DNA of 64,000 nucleotides from Trogon surrucura. Its lineage: Eukaryota; Chordata; Aves; Trogoniformes; Trogonidae. The notes under the pieces are model-generated. The model was not told the DNA's origin, searched no databases, and was given only the letters and a program-made list of their open reading frames with translations. This document shows, in pieces, positions 22,393 to 34,806 of the stretch. How positions within the stretch are numbered: position 1 is the first letter of the stretch; each line of letters begins with the position of its first letter. A program made the translations under genes and the position numbers. Where the stretch lies: contig CM036618.1 in the NCBI GenBank assembly GCA_020746105.1, positions 14,429,001 through 14,493,000 of the forward strand. Direction: 5' to 3'.

Positions 22393-25300
22393 CCTCCAAA
22401 AACCCAAAATAAGCAAGGAAACACCGTGGATGAGTACAGAGTCACGATGAATTTACTGTTCCACCATCCTGATGAAAGCACTGCAACAGTCAAGCATGAG
22501 ATATCAAAGCTTCAGAAGGGTGTTCTGGCCATTTCCACAGGCAGAAAATTGAATGACAGAACAACACAGCAGTATTTTTTCCTCCCGTACCGGCCTTTCT
22601 AACATTTCATATGGTGACTTCCGATGTGTCATTTTAACCAGCGACAAGCTGATGCACTTGAACAGCCAGTACACTGCAAGGACTAGTGCCTCTATCTCCC
22701 CCAGCAGTGCGTTATCCATGTTATCGGCACAGCCAAGCAGCTAATGGGCATCAACACAGAGCCTTGGGAAATTGAATTCTCTACCTGAGATGGTAGCTTC
22801 TCAGATGACCATGGAAAACACACTGCTTAACATAGAGCATCTGAAAATGTTTATGTTCGTCTATCCATTGCGAACACCTTTCAGAGGGATGTACTATTCT
22901 GTCTGATAAGAGGCATTTCCACAAAAGTGGAGGTGCAGAAGGTGTGTGTGTATCACTGCATCCACTTTGGGGAAAGATTGTTTCTTCTACACAGAGTTCT
23001 TTCTTTGCTTCAGAAGTGGTTTGTCAGGGACATATTTTGATCTGTGGTAAAAGCCAAGTTTTCCATACCGTAAATTTAGCTAAGCCCATACTACCTTGGA
23101 ATTTTACTGCAGTGCCCAAGCAGTCTATTTCTCTCTTTTCATTAAGCTAACAGTAAAAATGTTAGGGGAACTTAAATTAAATAGGTAACTGACTTATTTC
23201 CGGAATAATCACTGACCTATATACTCAGTGGAATAAGAGAGCTTTGATGTCAGGTTAGGAATAGAACGATGCATTTGACTATTTAAGCTCAGAAGGACAG
23301 ACAAAGCTGAGGGAGAACCTTGGTGGATTAATATCATTATGGATATTCATGATGTGAGAGTGACACTTTTATTAAAGGGCGAAAAGTAATGCTTTACTTT
23401 GGAAATATAATTTTCCCTGATATTTTAACAGCTATATCTCTGGATTGATCATTATCCTTTATTCATTCTTAAATTCATTATTATTTTTCCACAGTGGAAC
23501 ATATTGAGGTTTCCGTATTATATTATTAAATTGCTTTTGGAGGAATGAAGCAGAATACAGTCATTCAGAGCAAATGAGAACTGATAATTAAAAATAAATA
23601 CTTCAGTAATTACAAGGTGGTTCAATTACAGTAACAAAGAGAACCAATTGTGATTGATCCATTCAAAGTCATAGTTTATTGCTGGTAATTGGATTTGAAT
23701 TCTGTCTAGTCAGGAACAGGAAAATGATCTCAAGGTCGCAAGCACCAGAGAAAGAATATGAATGATGAATTACTTGCATTCAGCCTTTGCTTAGTATCAA
23801 GGGAGTGTTGGTATTAATACACCAACTTTGCACCAGTGATTCCACTAAGATTTCAACAGCTTTTATTCTGGGATCTGTTTTGGCTTTTTGTTGTTTATTT
23901 TTTTAAAAAAATATTTATTTATTTCTAGTAAGTTACTTTTATTGCCTTTCAGTCAGATTCTATGCATGAATATATGCAATGAAGCAAGTAAAAGTCTTAT
24001 GAAGATGGAAGCACATAAAGGCAAAGAAAATAAAAGGTCCCTGCTGGTCCCATGCTTAAAGAACAGTTACAAGGACGACTGATGGACATAAAGAGACTGC
24101 CAAAATTACAAAGCCTGGAGTATTGTAAAACCCAGGGTACTGATTATTCTAATAATGATACATAACAGTTTCATTGTTTTTGTTCACAGATGGTTTCATG
24201 TACTTTCCACAGAAAAAGAGTAATACAAGTAAAAGAAATTTAGAATGATATGTAGAAGGCATTGTGCTATCTAATTTGTTGAATTAAGGACACAGGACTA
24301 GATTCCTTCCCTTGCTTATATGATGACTGACAAGAGTCACACACCTCAGACAGCCAATGAGGAACCACACACTGAGCAACAAGCTACTTAGAAATCCCAG
24401 TTTCTGAAATTCTAGCCTTCTTTGAGCTCTTTAGGCCATTCCAGGAGGCTTCTGGATGTATCTGAAACCAAAGATTCTCTCCAGAGAAATACCAGCTACC
24501 ATCTAAAATAACCAATCACACCTATAGCTTGCCTTTAAAACATGACCAGAATAGGTGTTGTACACAGTTTTTCTGTAACAAAAAGGTGATTATAGTATTC
24601 AGGTAAGAGGAAATTCAAGAGCCAGGTTCTGTTCTCAGTCTGAGGAGTTTTAAATTTATTGTTTCCACCTCAGTAGGCAGTTTCCTCTTGGAAAGGAACA
24701 GTTATTGTAACACTTTACTGAGTAGAAACAATATTCTGCAACTTTCTTGGTGAGGATAGGCCATTGCCTAGGAAGTAAGGTAAATTTAACAGGTTCTTTT
24801 TTCCCTTAACAAAGTAAAAAAAACCAAATAAACTGGAAATGAACACATTTAGTGTTGATGCAACAATATCACTATAGCATGGTGTAACATAAAAAGAAAA
24901 TAAATCCTCATCCTTGTGACATCATTGCTACTAAGCTTTTCAGAAATAATTATTGAAAATCAATTTTCCATAACTGAATTATGAGCCTTTACATGTAAAG
25001 GTATTTTGGGAAATGTAATAATTTGTGATTGGCAGCATTTATGCTTGTCTGCTCAATAAAAACCTTTTTTTAATACTACATCTTTACCTGTTAGTCTTTC
25101 TTTTTAAAGTCCATTTCTTCTTTCATCACAAACACAAGACAAAGTGATCAAACACAATCTTCACAAGCAGTTTTTTCAGGATGATTTGCCAGGCACAATG
25201 AATGGAATATTTCATTCCATTAAGTGAAAGGAATCTTAATTGATACTTGAGAGCAATTCCTTTAACAATAAGAGGTTTTTACAAAGTTCTCCTACCCTAT

Positions 25301-26582
25301 CCCGAATATTATTCAGTTTAGTGGCACTAAATACCAGAATATAAACTAAGCTGTATTTTCAGTTGGGTCTGAGGGAGTAAAAATTTCTGTAGGAGTTGGG
25401 CACCTTGTTAGATATGTTTCAAAACAGAAACATAAAGAAGCAACAGCTAACAAGGAATGTGTAGAAAATGTTAGACTGCTGGTCCTCTCTGTCTCCACCC
25501 TCCCAACATGCTTCAGAGTCCATCTGAACTACTTCGAATATACTATTATCTTGTAATTTCTATATACAGCATAATAAATCATGTATTTCATATCATCTTT
25601 GTTTTTCAAATTTTTCCCCACTGATGGAGTTGTTTTATAGGTCTGTATCTATAGCAGGATGAAGAAAAACTACCTTCATTTTAAAATTAATTTTCTTCTC
25701 ATAGTACAGTTGGCAATACCAGGTTGTGTTAAATCAGAGAAGTTAAAAATGCAAGACAAAGAGGTCACCTAGTCCACCATATTTTCTAGGAAGCATAAGA
25801 ATATGCACACAATGGTGTGCACAAGTGAAAATGATTGAAAAACCTTGCTGATTATCCCAAAGTCTTCCTCACAGCAGAAGTCAACTCTATGACCATGTTG
25901 CTTGCATTAATTTCTTAGTGTCAGGAACTGTGTTAGCCATCTGTCCGTTTCCCTGGGGTCATTGCCACCCTTGGCAAGATTTCAAAACTCTTGCCAAGAT
26001 TTTTCCTATTTCTTCCCTCACTGCTTCCCCTTCAGACTCAAGGATGTAACTTGTGTAGGCCTGGAGGATCTCTGTCCACTTAAAACGGCTGCAATTCCCT
26101 TTCAATATTCTGCCACCTCAGCCCTGAGGAAATTTCCCGCGGTCCTTTTTTAGAATATGAAAGGTCTTGCAGCAAGTCGACCTGTTGATGACAGTTCTCA
26201 CTTTCTGTCTTGCTCTCTGATTCTCCCTATTCACGCATTTCATCCTATTTTAAGAAGGGTTTCAACAAAGTTCTCTTCCTAGCCTTCTTCCTTACCTGTT
26301 TCCCTTTTTCATCTGTCTTTGTCTTCCATACAAATTGTTTCAAGTGTTTAGTGGGAATATTTCTCTTTGCTGACAGCTTCTTTTGTCCCTTTTCACTGTG
26401 TCATGACAGGAGGAGGGGGGGTTGTAGCAGAATTGCGCAGCTTGCTAAGCACCAATCTCCTTATGTATGTCTACAGAAACATTTAAGGGACACTTGGAAT
26501 ATATCCAATGTCCTTTAATGCTTCATATCACTACATATTGCCATCACATTTGAACCTCTTTTAGTCAAAAGATATGCACATG
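22393..26582. other. 4.2 kb unique sequence; possible trace of old CR1
   Basis: No exon or RNA gene is recognised. A perfect 16-bp palindrome (CCTTTACATGTAAAGG) lies at 24986-25001. Near 25755-25785 the words AGAGGTCACCTAGTCCACC resemble the antisense 3' UTR of old CR1 elements, but the match is too short to call. Confidence 0.5.
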
Positions 26583-27045
26583 ATGGAACATGTCCAGAGA
26601 AGGGCCCCGAGGATGATCAGAGGGCTGGAGCACCTCTCCCATGAAGACAGACTGAGAGAGTTGGGGTTGTTCAGTCTGCAGAAAAGGCGGCTCCGAGGAG
26701 ACCTTGTTGTGGCCTTCCAGTATCTCAAGGGGGCCTACAAGAAAGCTGGTGAGGGGTTTTTTAGGATGTCGGGTAGTGATAGGACTAGGGGGAGTGGATT
26801 AAAAATAGAGATGGGTCAATTCAGATTGGATATTAGGAAGAAGTTCTTCACCGTGAGGGTGGTGAGACACCGGCACAGGTTGCCCAGAGAGGTGGTGGAA
26901 GCCCCATCCCTGGAAGTTTTTAAGGCCAGGCTGGATGGGGCTCTGGGCAGCCTGATCTAGTGGGGGATGTCCCTGCCCATGGCAGGGCCGTTGGAGCTAG
27001 ATGATCTTTAAGGTCCCTTCCAACCCTGATAATTCTATGATTCTA
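26583..27045 (+). mobile_element. CR1 LINE 3' end with open ORF2 C-terminus
   Basis: This is a 5'-truncated CR1 whose ORF2 C-terminus is open from 26574 to 26960 with no stop. Blocks in order are [79 protein letters not shown] and LPREVVEAPSLEVFKARLDG. The terminal stop is at the usual family position. The 3' UTR GGTCCCTTCCAACCCTGATA is followed by ATTCTATGATTCTA. It is among the better preserved copies here, though HRHRLP replaces the usual HWNRLP. It has no endonuclease or polymerase domain and cannot act on its own. Confidence 0.96.
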
Positions 27046-30000
27046 CTATTTTTAAAAGTAGAGTCATAAGCAGACCCTGTGGCATTCCCTGGCACCCTGT
27101 TCTTTGGACCTGATTCCACACTTGGGATCATCTGGGGCCCTTTCTCCTTGGTTTCAAGGCTTCCTGATGGTGTACGCAACACTGACATTTTCAATGCAAA
27201 AACGAGGACAAGACGATTTGGAGGAGAAGGAACGCAACCAGGCCAGAAAGCTGGGAAGAACCCAAGCAATCTCAGCTTCCTACTCCCACTGCTTCTCTCT
27301 TGTTGCTGCAAACCCATAATCCGCTGCTCAGTGACAGCACTGAAAGAGCAGAAGGCTGTGCAGGTAGGAGGCAGGGACCGGCTCTTCAAACAATGCACTG
27401 CATGTCCTCATCTGCCATCTCAGGCAGTCTGTCACTGTAGGCTACTGTTTACCTTGCTTGTGACTAAATAAGCACTGTTGGTTGAGCACAAATTATTATT
27501 CTTTCCCAGTGGAAGGGCTCTGTGAAAATTACCACCTCCCTCAAAAACTCACAGATTTCGCCACTGAATGTTTCCTGTAAGTACTTCTAAATCCCTCATA
27601 CGCATTTTAAAGACCTGTGGCATCATATGAGCATCTGAACACAGAGGGTTCATATTCACAGCCCTGTGGCTGAGGATTGCTGATTCTAAAACAGAGAGAG
27701 CTTTTAAATGCAAGTGCTGGTAAAGCCTTACAAAATGCTTACACGGTTTGATTTTATTTGACTTTTATTGTCTTTCGCACACAAATACCTGGTTTGAATG
27801 GTTAGTTGATCGATACTGCTGTAGTTCAGAAGAACTGCCACTTCAGGGTAAAAAAAGCATTTGCAGCTTTCCTCTCTGAACACAGTGATATTCCACAGCA
27901 TGCTAATACATGTACAAGAATTACGCTGATGCTATAAGCCCTGTTGCCAGGATACTTTTTCAAGACATTTTTCTTTGACTGTCAGTTGAAAATGGTGTGA
28001 AATAGCTGTTATTTGAAGTATTTCAAACTACTGTTCTCCCATAATGCTTTAAGTAGCACAATAGCTAGAAAGCATGAAACAGAACATCAAAATCTATATG
28101 AACAATGCTTACTATTAATATTATACTTACAGGATGATTTCAAATCCCTCAGTGAGGTGAGAGAGAGGTTTGACCCGCTGAAGTACAATCCTTTTCAATA
28201 TTCACATGTACTAATTCTGTCTCCCACTGTCTGCATTATAGGATTGCACTTTCATATAAAATGGAGTTTGAGTCTTGTAGATTACAAAGAAGACATAGGA
28301 CTCAGCTACAAGACCCACTAAATGCCCCTTATGTAAGGCAGGAGTAGATCTTGCAAACCAGTTTTCTCACAAAAATCTTTTTTGAAGAGAATTTCAAAAT
28401 TTCTCAAGCATGCTTTGCACTAATCTCTTCAGTGAGCTGCCTGGAGTCACAGTGTTCAAGATCTCAGAAACAGTCTTACCATGAATTTCAAAAGCTCTGC
28501 TGCTATCTGATATTGTAAGCTAAAACATCAAGACAGAAATTATACCTGTATCACCTAGAGTGCAAAGCTCTCTGTGCAGAGGGGAATCATGAGGAAAGGC
28601 AGGAGATGGACTGAAAGTCTTGTACTGAACATCGCTCTCCAGTGAATTGCGAAGTGATACACAAATCCCAAGCTAGCTTGACTGGCATCAGTTGCAAAGT
28701 CTGAGATTTAACCAATAACAAAACCCAAGAGGATATAATTTCTCTGATTCTTTTATCTTCAACATGTAAGAGAGCAATCAGTGCTGCATTGATCCCTCCC
28801 CAGTCACAGTCTTTTATACCCCGGTACTGCAAGAAGTTGAAGAGCTGGGATTATAATGGCAGAAACTGTGGGTTAAGGAGAGCATTTGGCATTGTGTAAC
28901 AGTCCAAACCACTTTATGTAGCTCTACAACATAGATACAAATGTGCCTTGTGAGCTACTACTGTCATTATCTGTAAAATCATGTTTGAGCAGTCTAGCTA
29001 ACAGAAAAAGGTGTGTGGAATTTTTTCATCCTCCCTGGTTGCCCTGAAAGGAAAGAGATATGAAATCACTGTACCTTTACCTTTCGTCTGATAATTAAAT
29101 TCCCATTCTGCTGGCAGGAGCTGAGAGATCACAGCTCGGTCTGCTGACATGTTGTAAATGTGAATTGGAAAACTCTGTGTAAACAGGTTATCCTTGTGTG
29201 TAATAGAAAATCTGGGGAGCTTGTGCACACAAGACAACTGTGTGAGCATTAATCCACAGAATGATGACAAAAGAAAAAAACTAAAGCAAAAGGTAAACAC
29301 GGGATTAAATGGATTTTTTTTTTAAATATTTATAACAGGTTACAGAGTGTAAGGACATGAATTATTGAAGTAATCCCAATGTCACAGACACTGCAGTGAT
29401 ACAGTTTTTAGTGTAGATTCTCATCCCCAAGGGCTCTGATGGATGTTCTCTAGCTCTCAGTACTTTTTCCTTAGTTGTAAAACACACTGTGAAAGACAGG
29501 TGCTGTCTGCCTTTGTGCTTTGTTCCAGTTTTAAGCGCACAGGCTGAACAGGCAAAACCTGTCCTTTGAGACCTGGTGACTTTCTGCCAATGGTGAATGA
29601 TCCTTACTTGTGCCAAAACATAACGATTCTCTATAAGATAATATAAAGAGATCAGTGAAAATCAGTTATGGACATTCACTGCTGCACTGGTTTTCCTATA
29701 TTTCTTTCCAAATAAACCAATCCAAGAGATATAACTGCAATCAGCTGGTCAGACCAAGGAACTTCTTGGTAAAAGGGAGTGTGCATGAACAAGGACTGCA
29801 TTCTGTCAGTCAGTCTATACAACTCAGACAGTGAATAATCCACTGTAAGTAAGCATACAGTTGCCATTTTTGTCTAAGGTGAGATCATAATACCGGTTGC
29901 AAACTTATTTGCAGGTAAATAGGCTGTTCCTGAATCCCTGAATACAACAGCAACAATTAGCATTAGATAATTTCCTCATTTAGAAAGCCACACTTTTTTA

Positions 30001-30502
30001 TTGATAGTCATGCTCTCTTCTATCTCCTTTTCCCCAAGAAAAAGACTCTTCATTCTTGGATATCTCTTAGTTCCAGGTACACTGTCCTATTCTACTGTAA
30101 CCCATGTTTCTGGTCACATCCTCTGTCACATGCAGTCATGCACAAGTCCACAAACATATGTCCAGGATGGTGAAATGATCAAGGACAGCCCTTTTCTCAC
30201 TTTTTTCCCAATTGCAACTTCCCTTACAGTCCAATGCATATTTAATTGTTCTATGATTTATTTCCACTTAATGTGGTAAGCACACCCATTAACTCCAAAG
30301 ATTTCTGTGATTGCCTACAGATCATGAATACTCTTTCAGGGTGCTGTCAAAATATTTCAGCACCAGACTGTCATTGCAGATAGGATGGCTGGCATTTTAA
30401 AGTCATTTTTCTCCCTTTTTTACTCTGTGCCCACCGTACAAGGATTCTTTATTTCACATTTGTTATTTATAGCATGTGTTTTCAATACTCTTTTTCATCG
30501 GT
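27046..30502. other. 3.5 kb unique sequence, no gene recognised
   Basis: Overlapping open frames on both strands at 26997-27471 lie just beyond the CR1 and have no recognisable domain. The rest shows no exon, RNA gene or transposon. Confidence 0.5.
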
Positions 30503-31130
30503 GGTGCAATGTCGGGCTGGGGGCCAATCACTAATGGTGTGTCCTAGCGGTCAATACTATTTAATATCTTCATTAATGACCTAAAAGCTGGGACAGAGTT
30601 TGCAGATGATACAAAACTGGGACAAGTGGCTGATACACCATGTGTACCTCAACAGGTTGGAGAAATGGGCAAACAGGAATATCATGAAGTTCAACAAATC
30701 GAAGTTTTGAGTTCTCCCCCTGGGGAAGAATAATCACATTCACCAAGGTGAGGGCTGACTGAGTAGAGAGTAGATTTGCAGAGAAGGACCTGGGTGTCCT
30801 GGTGGACAACAAGTTTGACATGAGCACACAATGTAATCTTGTGGCAAAGAAGGCCAAAAGCATCCTGGGCTGCATGAAGAAAAGATTTACCAGTAAGTTC
30901 AGGGAGGTTATCCTTCCTCTCTCATCAGCACTGTGAGACACGCCTGGAGTGCTGGATCCAGCTCAGAGCTCCCCAGTACAAGACAGACATGGACATAATT
31001 GAGAGAGTCCAGTGAAGGGCCGATGAGATGATGAAGGCACTGGAGCATCTCTCCTATGAGGAAAGTCTGAGAGAGCTGGGACTATTGAGCCTGAAGAAAA
31101 GGTTCAGGGAGGATCTCACTGAAGTGTACG
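30503..31130 (+). mobile_element. CR1 LINE, internal fragment A
   Basis: This is the reverse transcriptase palm to mid C-terminal region of CR1, without its 3' end. The FADDTKLGQ catalytic block is at 30599-30625. Downstream blocks include VVDNKFDMS-type text (GGTGTCCTGGTGGACAACAA), AKKAKSILGCMKK and the YEESLRELGLLSLKKRF block at about 31055-31105. Several frameshifts and stops break the frame. It ends within the segment normally encoding GDLxxVYxYLKG, where fragment B begins. Loss of the 3' UTR is unusual for a LINE copy and points to later rearrangement. Confidence 0.9.
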
Positions 31131-31605
31131 TATACACGGGGTGGACCGTTCAGTGCATAAGGAATCGGTTGGATGGTCACATCCAGAGGGTAGTATTCAA
31201 TGGCTTGATGTCCAGATGGAAAAGGGTGACAAATGGTGTCCCTCAGGGGTCTATACTGGGACCAGAGCCATTTAATGTTCAGACAATGGGATCGAGTGCA
31301 CCCTCAGCCAATTTGCCATGACACCAAGCTGGCTGATGAGGTCAGTAAGCCAGAGGAACACAATGTCATCCAGAGGGACCTGGACAATCTGGAGGTGGGG
31401 GCCTGCGTGAACAACATGAGGGTCAAGAAGGTCAAGTGCAAGGTCCCGCATCTGGGTCGGGGCAATCCTCAATATCAATACAGGTTGAGATTTACAGCAG
31501 CACTAAGGAAAAGAACTTGGGGGTATTGGTGGACAAAAAGCTGGACATAAGCCAAGAATGTGTGCTCACAACTTAGAAGGTCAATCACATCCTGGGCTGC
31601 ATCTT
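31131..31605 (+). mobile_element. CR1 LINE, internal fragment B
   Basis: A second CR1 piece lies in the same direction and directly abuts fragment A. It starts upstream of the RT PQGS block (VQCIRNRLDGHIQRVVFNG), passes GVPQGSILGP near 31230-31265, and has a deletion through the FADD box (FA..HDTKLAD). It continues through HNVIQRDLDNLE and LGVLVDKKLDI-like DNA to ATCCTGGGCTGCATC near 31600. It too lacks the C-terminus and 3' UTR. The two fragments overlap in element coordinates, so this is two copies or a tandem duplication, not one element. Confidence 0.88.
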
Positions 31606-31673
31606 CAGTGAAGAACTATAAGGCAGTAAATAATTTGCCTAGAAAGCATGTTGCTGTTAAATTGATGGAAACT

Positions 31674-31727
31674 CTGACCAATTTGTCTTCACCCTGGATC
31701 AAACTTTTTGTATTTATTATAAACACC
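31674..31727 (+). repeat. Inverted repeat, left arm (54 bp)
   Basis: The reverse complement matches 32674-32727 at 53 of 54 positions, with no gap. It starts CTGACCAATTTGTCTTCACC and ends TTATTATAAACACC. Weaker similarity continues past 31727 (CAGACAGTTCAGAAT against ATTATCTAAACTGTCC on the other arm). Confidence 0.9.
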
Positions 31728-32673
31728 CAGACAGTTCAGAATAACGTAGCTTCGAGGTCTTAACATGGAATTGAGATCTGCAGTAACCTGTGGAGTTATG
31801 GTCACTCCTACAAATGTCATTAAGCCAAAATATTGGAGAATATATATTTTGTTAAAGTGCTCTTAATGAATAAATTCACAGGTCTTGTTGGCTGGAAGAT
31901 AGTAGCCGTGTAAGCTATTAGATAGCACAGAAATAGCAATTGGCTGACGACTGTATAGGATTCTCCTCATGAATGTCCAACCACTTATTCCTATGCTGCA
32001 GCAGCTCAAGTAAACTGTGCAGTTGTGTTTCAGTTGAGATTTTCCCTTAGGTGGGGGGAAGAACAGCCCTCATTTGTATGTCCTTTTTTTCTTGCAAAGC
32101 AAGACCAGCAATTTCTGATTGCAAAGTTGTGCCCTGTAAAGCAAGATCAACGATTCTTTTATTCAACTGAAGACTACTAAAATCACAAGGTTCTAAGAAA
32201 TCCCAGAATTCCACAGCTAGTAATAAAGCATCTTTATTAAGTATAACATGGATTAAATTACATGAAATGCTGTCTCAGAAAGATAGCATGTCTGATCCTT
32301 TCTCCATAAAGGTATTAACAAAACAGATTGTATTTGACTAATCTCTAACACATGCCAGTGCTTGAAGAGTTAATTAGAAAATAAGGCTCAAGGAAGAATG
32401 TTACAGTGATTTTACACCACTTGGGGAGACTAACAGAGAAAATAAAACAATTCTGCCTGTGTAAGCAAACTGCATGCAACGCAGGCACAGCTCATATGGA
32501 TTCTTATTCAAACCCTCATTGAAAACACATTTTATACACAAACAAGTAATGTTTTCAAGAAATGGCAGTGCTGTCTTCTTCAACATATTATCTATATCTG
32601 TCGGGTTTCTGCTTCTAATAACATGAAGTTTGGTTTCTGCATAACTCTTATCTCCAATTATCTAAACTGTCCA

Positions 32674-32727
32674 GGTGTTTATAATAAATACAAGAAGTTT
32701 GATCCAGGGTGAAGACAAATTGGTCAG
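32674..32727 (-). repeat. Inverted repeat, right arm (54 bp)
   Basis: This is the partner of 31674-31727, with its start exactly 1000 bp downstream. The single mismatch is CAAGAAG here against CAAAAAG in the reverse complement of the left arm. The intervening 946 bp shows no recognised transposase. Confidence 0.9.
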
Positions 32728-34659
32728 GGAAACCGTCCATTTTGCACTTTTTAAGTCCTGCCCTGTCTGAGTCTCAAGCTTCTCATTTTATACCTTTACC
32801 CCTCCAGCTCTCCCTTCAACCTGTACATTTCTCTTGTGCCTCTACCGTCATCTTAAATTTCACTTTAAATCTACTACCCTTATCAATTGCTCAGAGAATC
32901 CCCATTTTAAGTCTCAAGCTACCACCTAGAAAGACTTTTGGATATCTTTGATTTTCTTTTTCTTTCAAAATTTAGAACAAACCACTGCATTTCTGCAAAA
33001 AAACCCCGACCCTGTTTCTTAAGTGTGTGCCTTTTCTTCATCATTTTTTTTCTTTTTAAAAAGAAAGGAAGTGTTTGATTTACAAGGGAATAAAATCATA
33101 ATGACATAATTTTTATTAAAAAAGGTAATTTTTTGGAAAAAAATCCATAAATATTTTCAAAACTCAAAATGATATTTTCTTTCAAATTAAGAAATGAAAA
33201 CTACACAAACAAATTTTTTGAAAAAACAAACTCTCTCAACCATATTGTCCTCCATATTGTTAAGTGGTCAAAATTGCTCTGGCAAAGTTGGCAATATCTT
33301 AAAGAGGAAGCTAAATTTACTTTTAGAAAATGAAATTTACTCCTTTAGAAGGCTGTTCTAGTAACAGAAGGACAGAACTGGATTAAAAAAAAAGCTCAAG
33401 ATAATGACAGTGAGTGCTTAATAAGCAGTAGTAAAAGGGGGGGAGAGAGATACAAATGCCCTATTGTAATCTTTTGGGTTTCACTCTGATTTGATTCAAC
33501 TGTGCTATTTCGCTCATGCCACCCAGTAATTTGCAAAATTGAGCACCAGTTCTCCTCCTATCATGTCAGAAGCTGGCATGTGGAGAATACTTTCCTTCCT
33601 GACTTTTAAGAGGGTGGAATGGAAGGAAACCTCCTTTTTTAATGACTTTTACTTTTGAAAGATTTAATCAGTCTGTACTTACAGGAGGCATTTCATACTC
33701 AGTTTTAGTAATTCAGTCAGTCATCCTGTCCTGTTAACTTGAAAATTCATAGGCTACTTTCAGAGAAGATACTGATTAAATATTCTGGACAACCCCACAG
33801 CTTCCCAGATATTTTTTGCTTACTTAGATACATTTAGGGTTGTATTTTCAGAAGTTATGACATGGTCTCAATTTTGCTCATGTTAAGATTTCACCTACTC
33901 AAAATATCACTCTGGATTTTTTGAGTTCAAATCTACAGAAAATGGTAAATTGCCTGTTATTAACAATGGATGCAGGAAGCACGGCAGAAAATAAAAAAAA
34001 ATTCAATTTCTATTTCCACCAGACTCTGTATTGTCTAATCAAGACATTCCAAGCTTTCTATATTCATGTCAAGTAAATATTTTTTTGTCTTTAATTTGGG
34101 ATGCATATAGCAAAATTTATTGTTGGTCTCTTGCTATTAATTTTGCCATGCTCTGTCATATATTTCATCCTTGAATATATCCTTTGTGAAAGACCTTTCA
34201 TGCCTTGTTTCAAGCATTTCAGACACTTTTTTCATTCCCAAAATTTTCAAATGATAACAAATTAAAAGATTTAGATAAGAGCTCCTATATCTTTTGGGTA
34301 TGTAATCAAGAAAATAACAGACAAAAGTCAATCAACTCTAGAGAGCTCAAGAAAATTGTCATTTCTACAAACAGTCTTCAGGATTTGTTTTCAACATTGT
34401 AGTAATTTTATTCAAGGAAACAGTAATGTCAGGTAAATGCCTCCAAAACACCTCCAAAATGTTACCTCTCTCATAAATATTATTATATAAATCAAATATG
34501 TGTTTCTATGGAGAACACATCTCACCATAACATGAAATTTAAACAAATTCCGTAGCACCACTACCACAATAACTCACTCCAATGACGGGAGGAAATGACT
34601 TATAATCAAAGAGGGAACTGCAAGTAAAAATTCTTTAGATCTTGTTTTTGATACCAATA

Positions 34660-34806
34660 TTCTGTGTCATCTTCTGAAAGTCACTGAACTAGTTTTCTGA
34701 GTGATAAAGCAGAGATTATGGTACTTGCTTCACAGGGGAGTTGTGAGGATGCTTATGAAGTGCTTTGTGTCCTCAGGAAGAAAGCCACTGTGCAAGTAAA
34801 ATACAT
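34660..34806 (+). mobile_element. Ancient MIR-like CORE-SINE
   Basis: The order of words fits the body and 3' part of an amniote MIR/CORE-SINE. TCTGTGTCATCTTCTGAAAG stands for the TGTGACCTTGGGCAAGTC block. Then come TTTTCTGAGTGATAAAGCAG and TATGGTACTTGCTTCACAGG. The highly typical GTTGTGAGGATGCTTATGAA follows, then GTGCTTTGTGTCCTCAGGAA and a GCAAGTAAAA end. The tRNA-derived head is not recognisable. Such copies predate birds and are strongly decayed. Confidence 0.7.

Larger units (their letters stand above)
31606..34659. other. Unique sequence holding a 54-bp inverted repeat
   Basis: No gene is recognised. The inverted repeat arms (31674-31727 and 32674-32727) are listed separately. The DNA between them includes an imperfect direct repeat, GCAAAGCAAGACCAGCAATT at 32094 and a similar copy at 32136. 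The 33000-33250 part is very AT-rich. Confidence 0.5.

Noticed and set aside
24986-25001. Perfect palindrome CCTTTACATGTAAAGG as an operator or transposon end.
   Set aside because: Single short palindrome with no partner or repeat context.
25755-25785. Antisense CR1-like 3' UTR words (AGAGGTCACCTAGTCCACC).
   Set aside because: Only about 20 bp match, with no neighbouring CR1 blocks in the expected order.
27046-27471. Open frames of about 130 codons on both strands just after a CR1.
   Set aside because: No domain is recognised, and openness on both strands argues against a specific coding signal.
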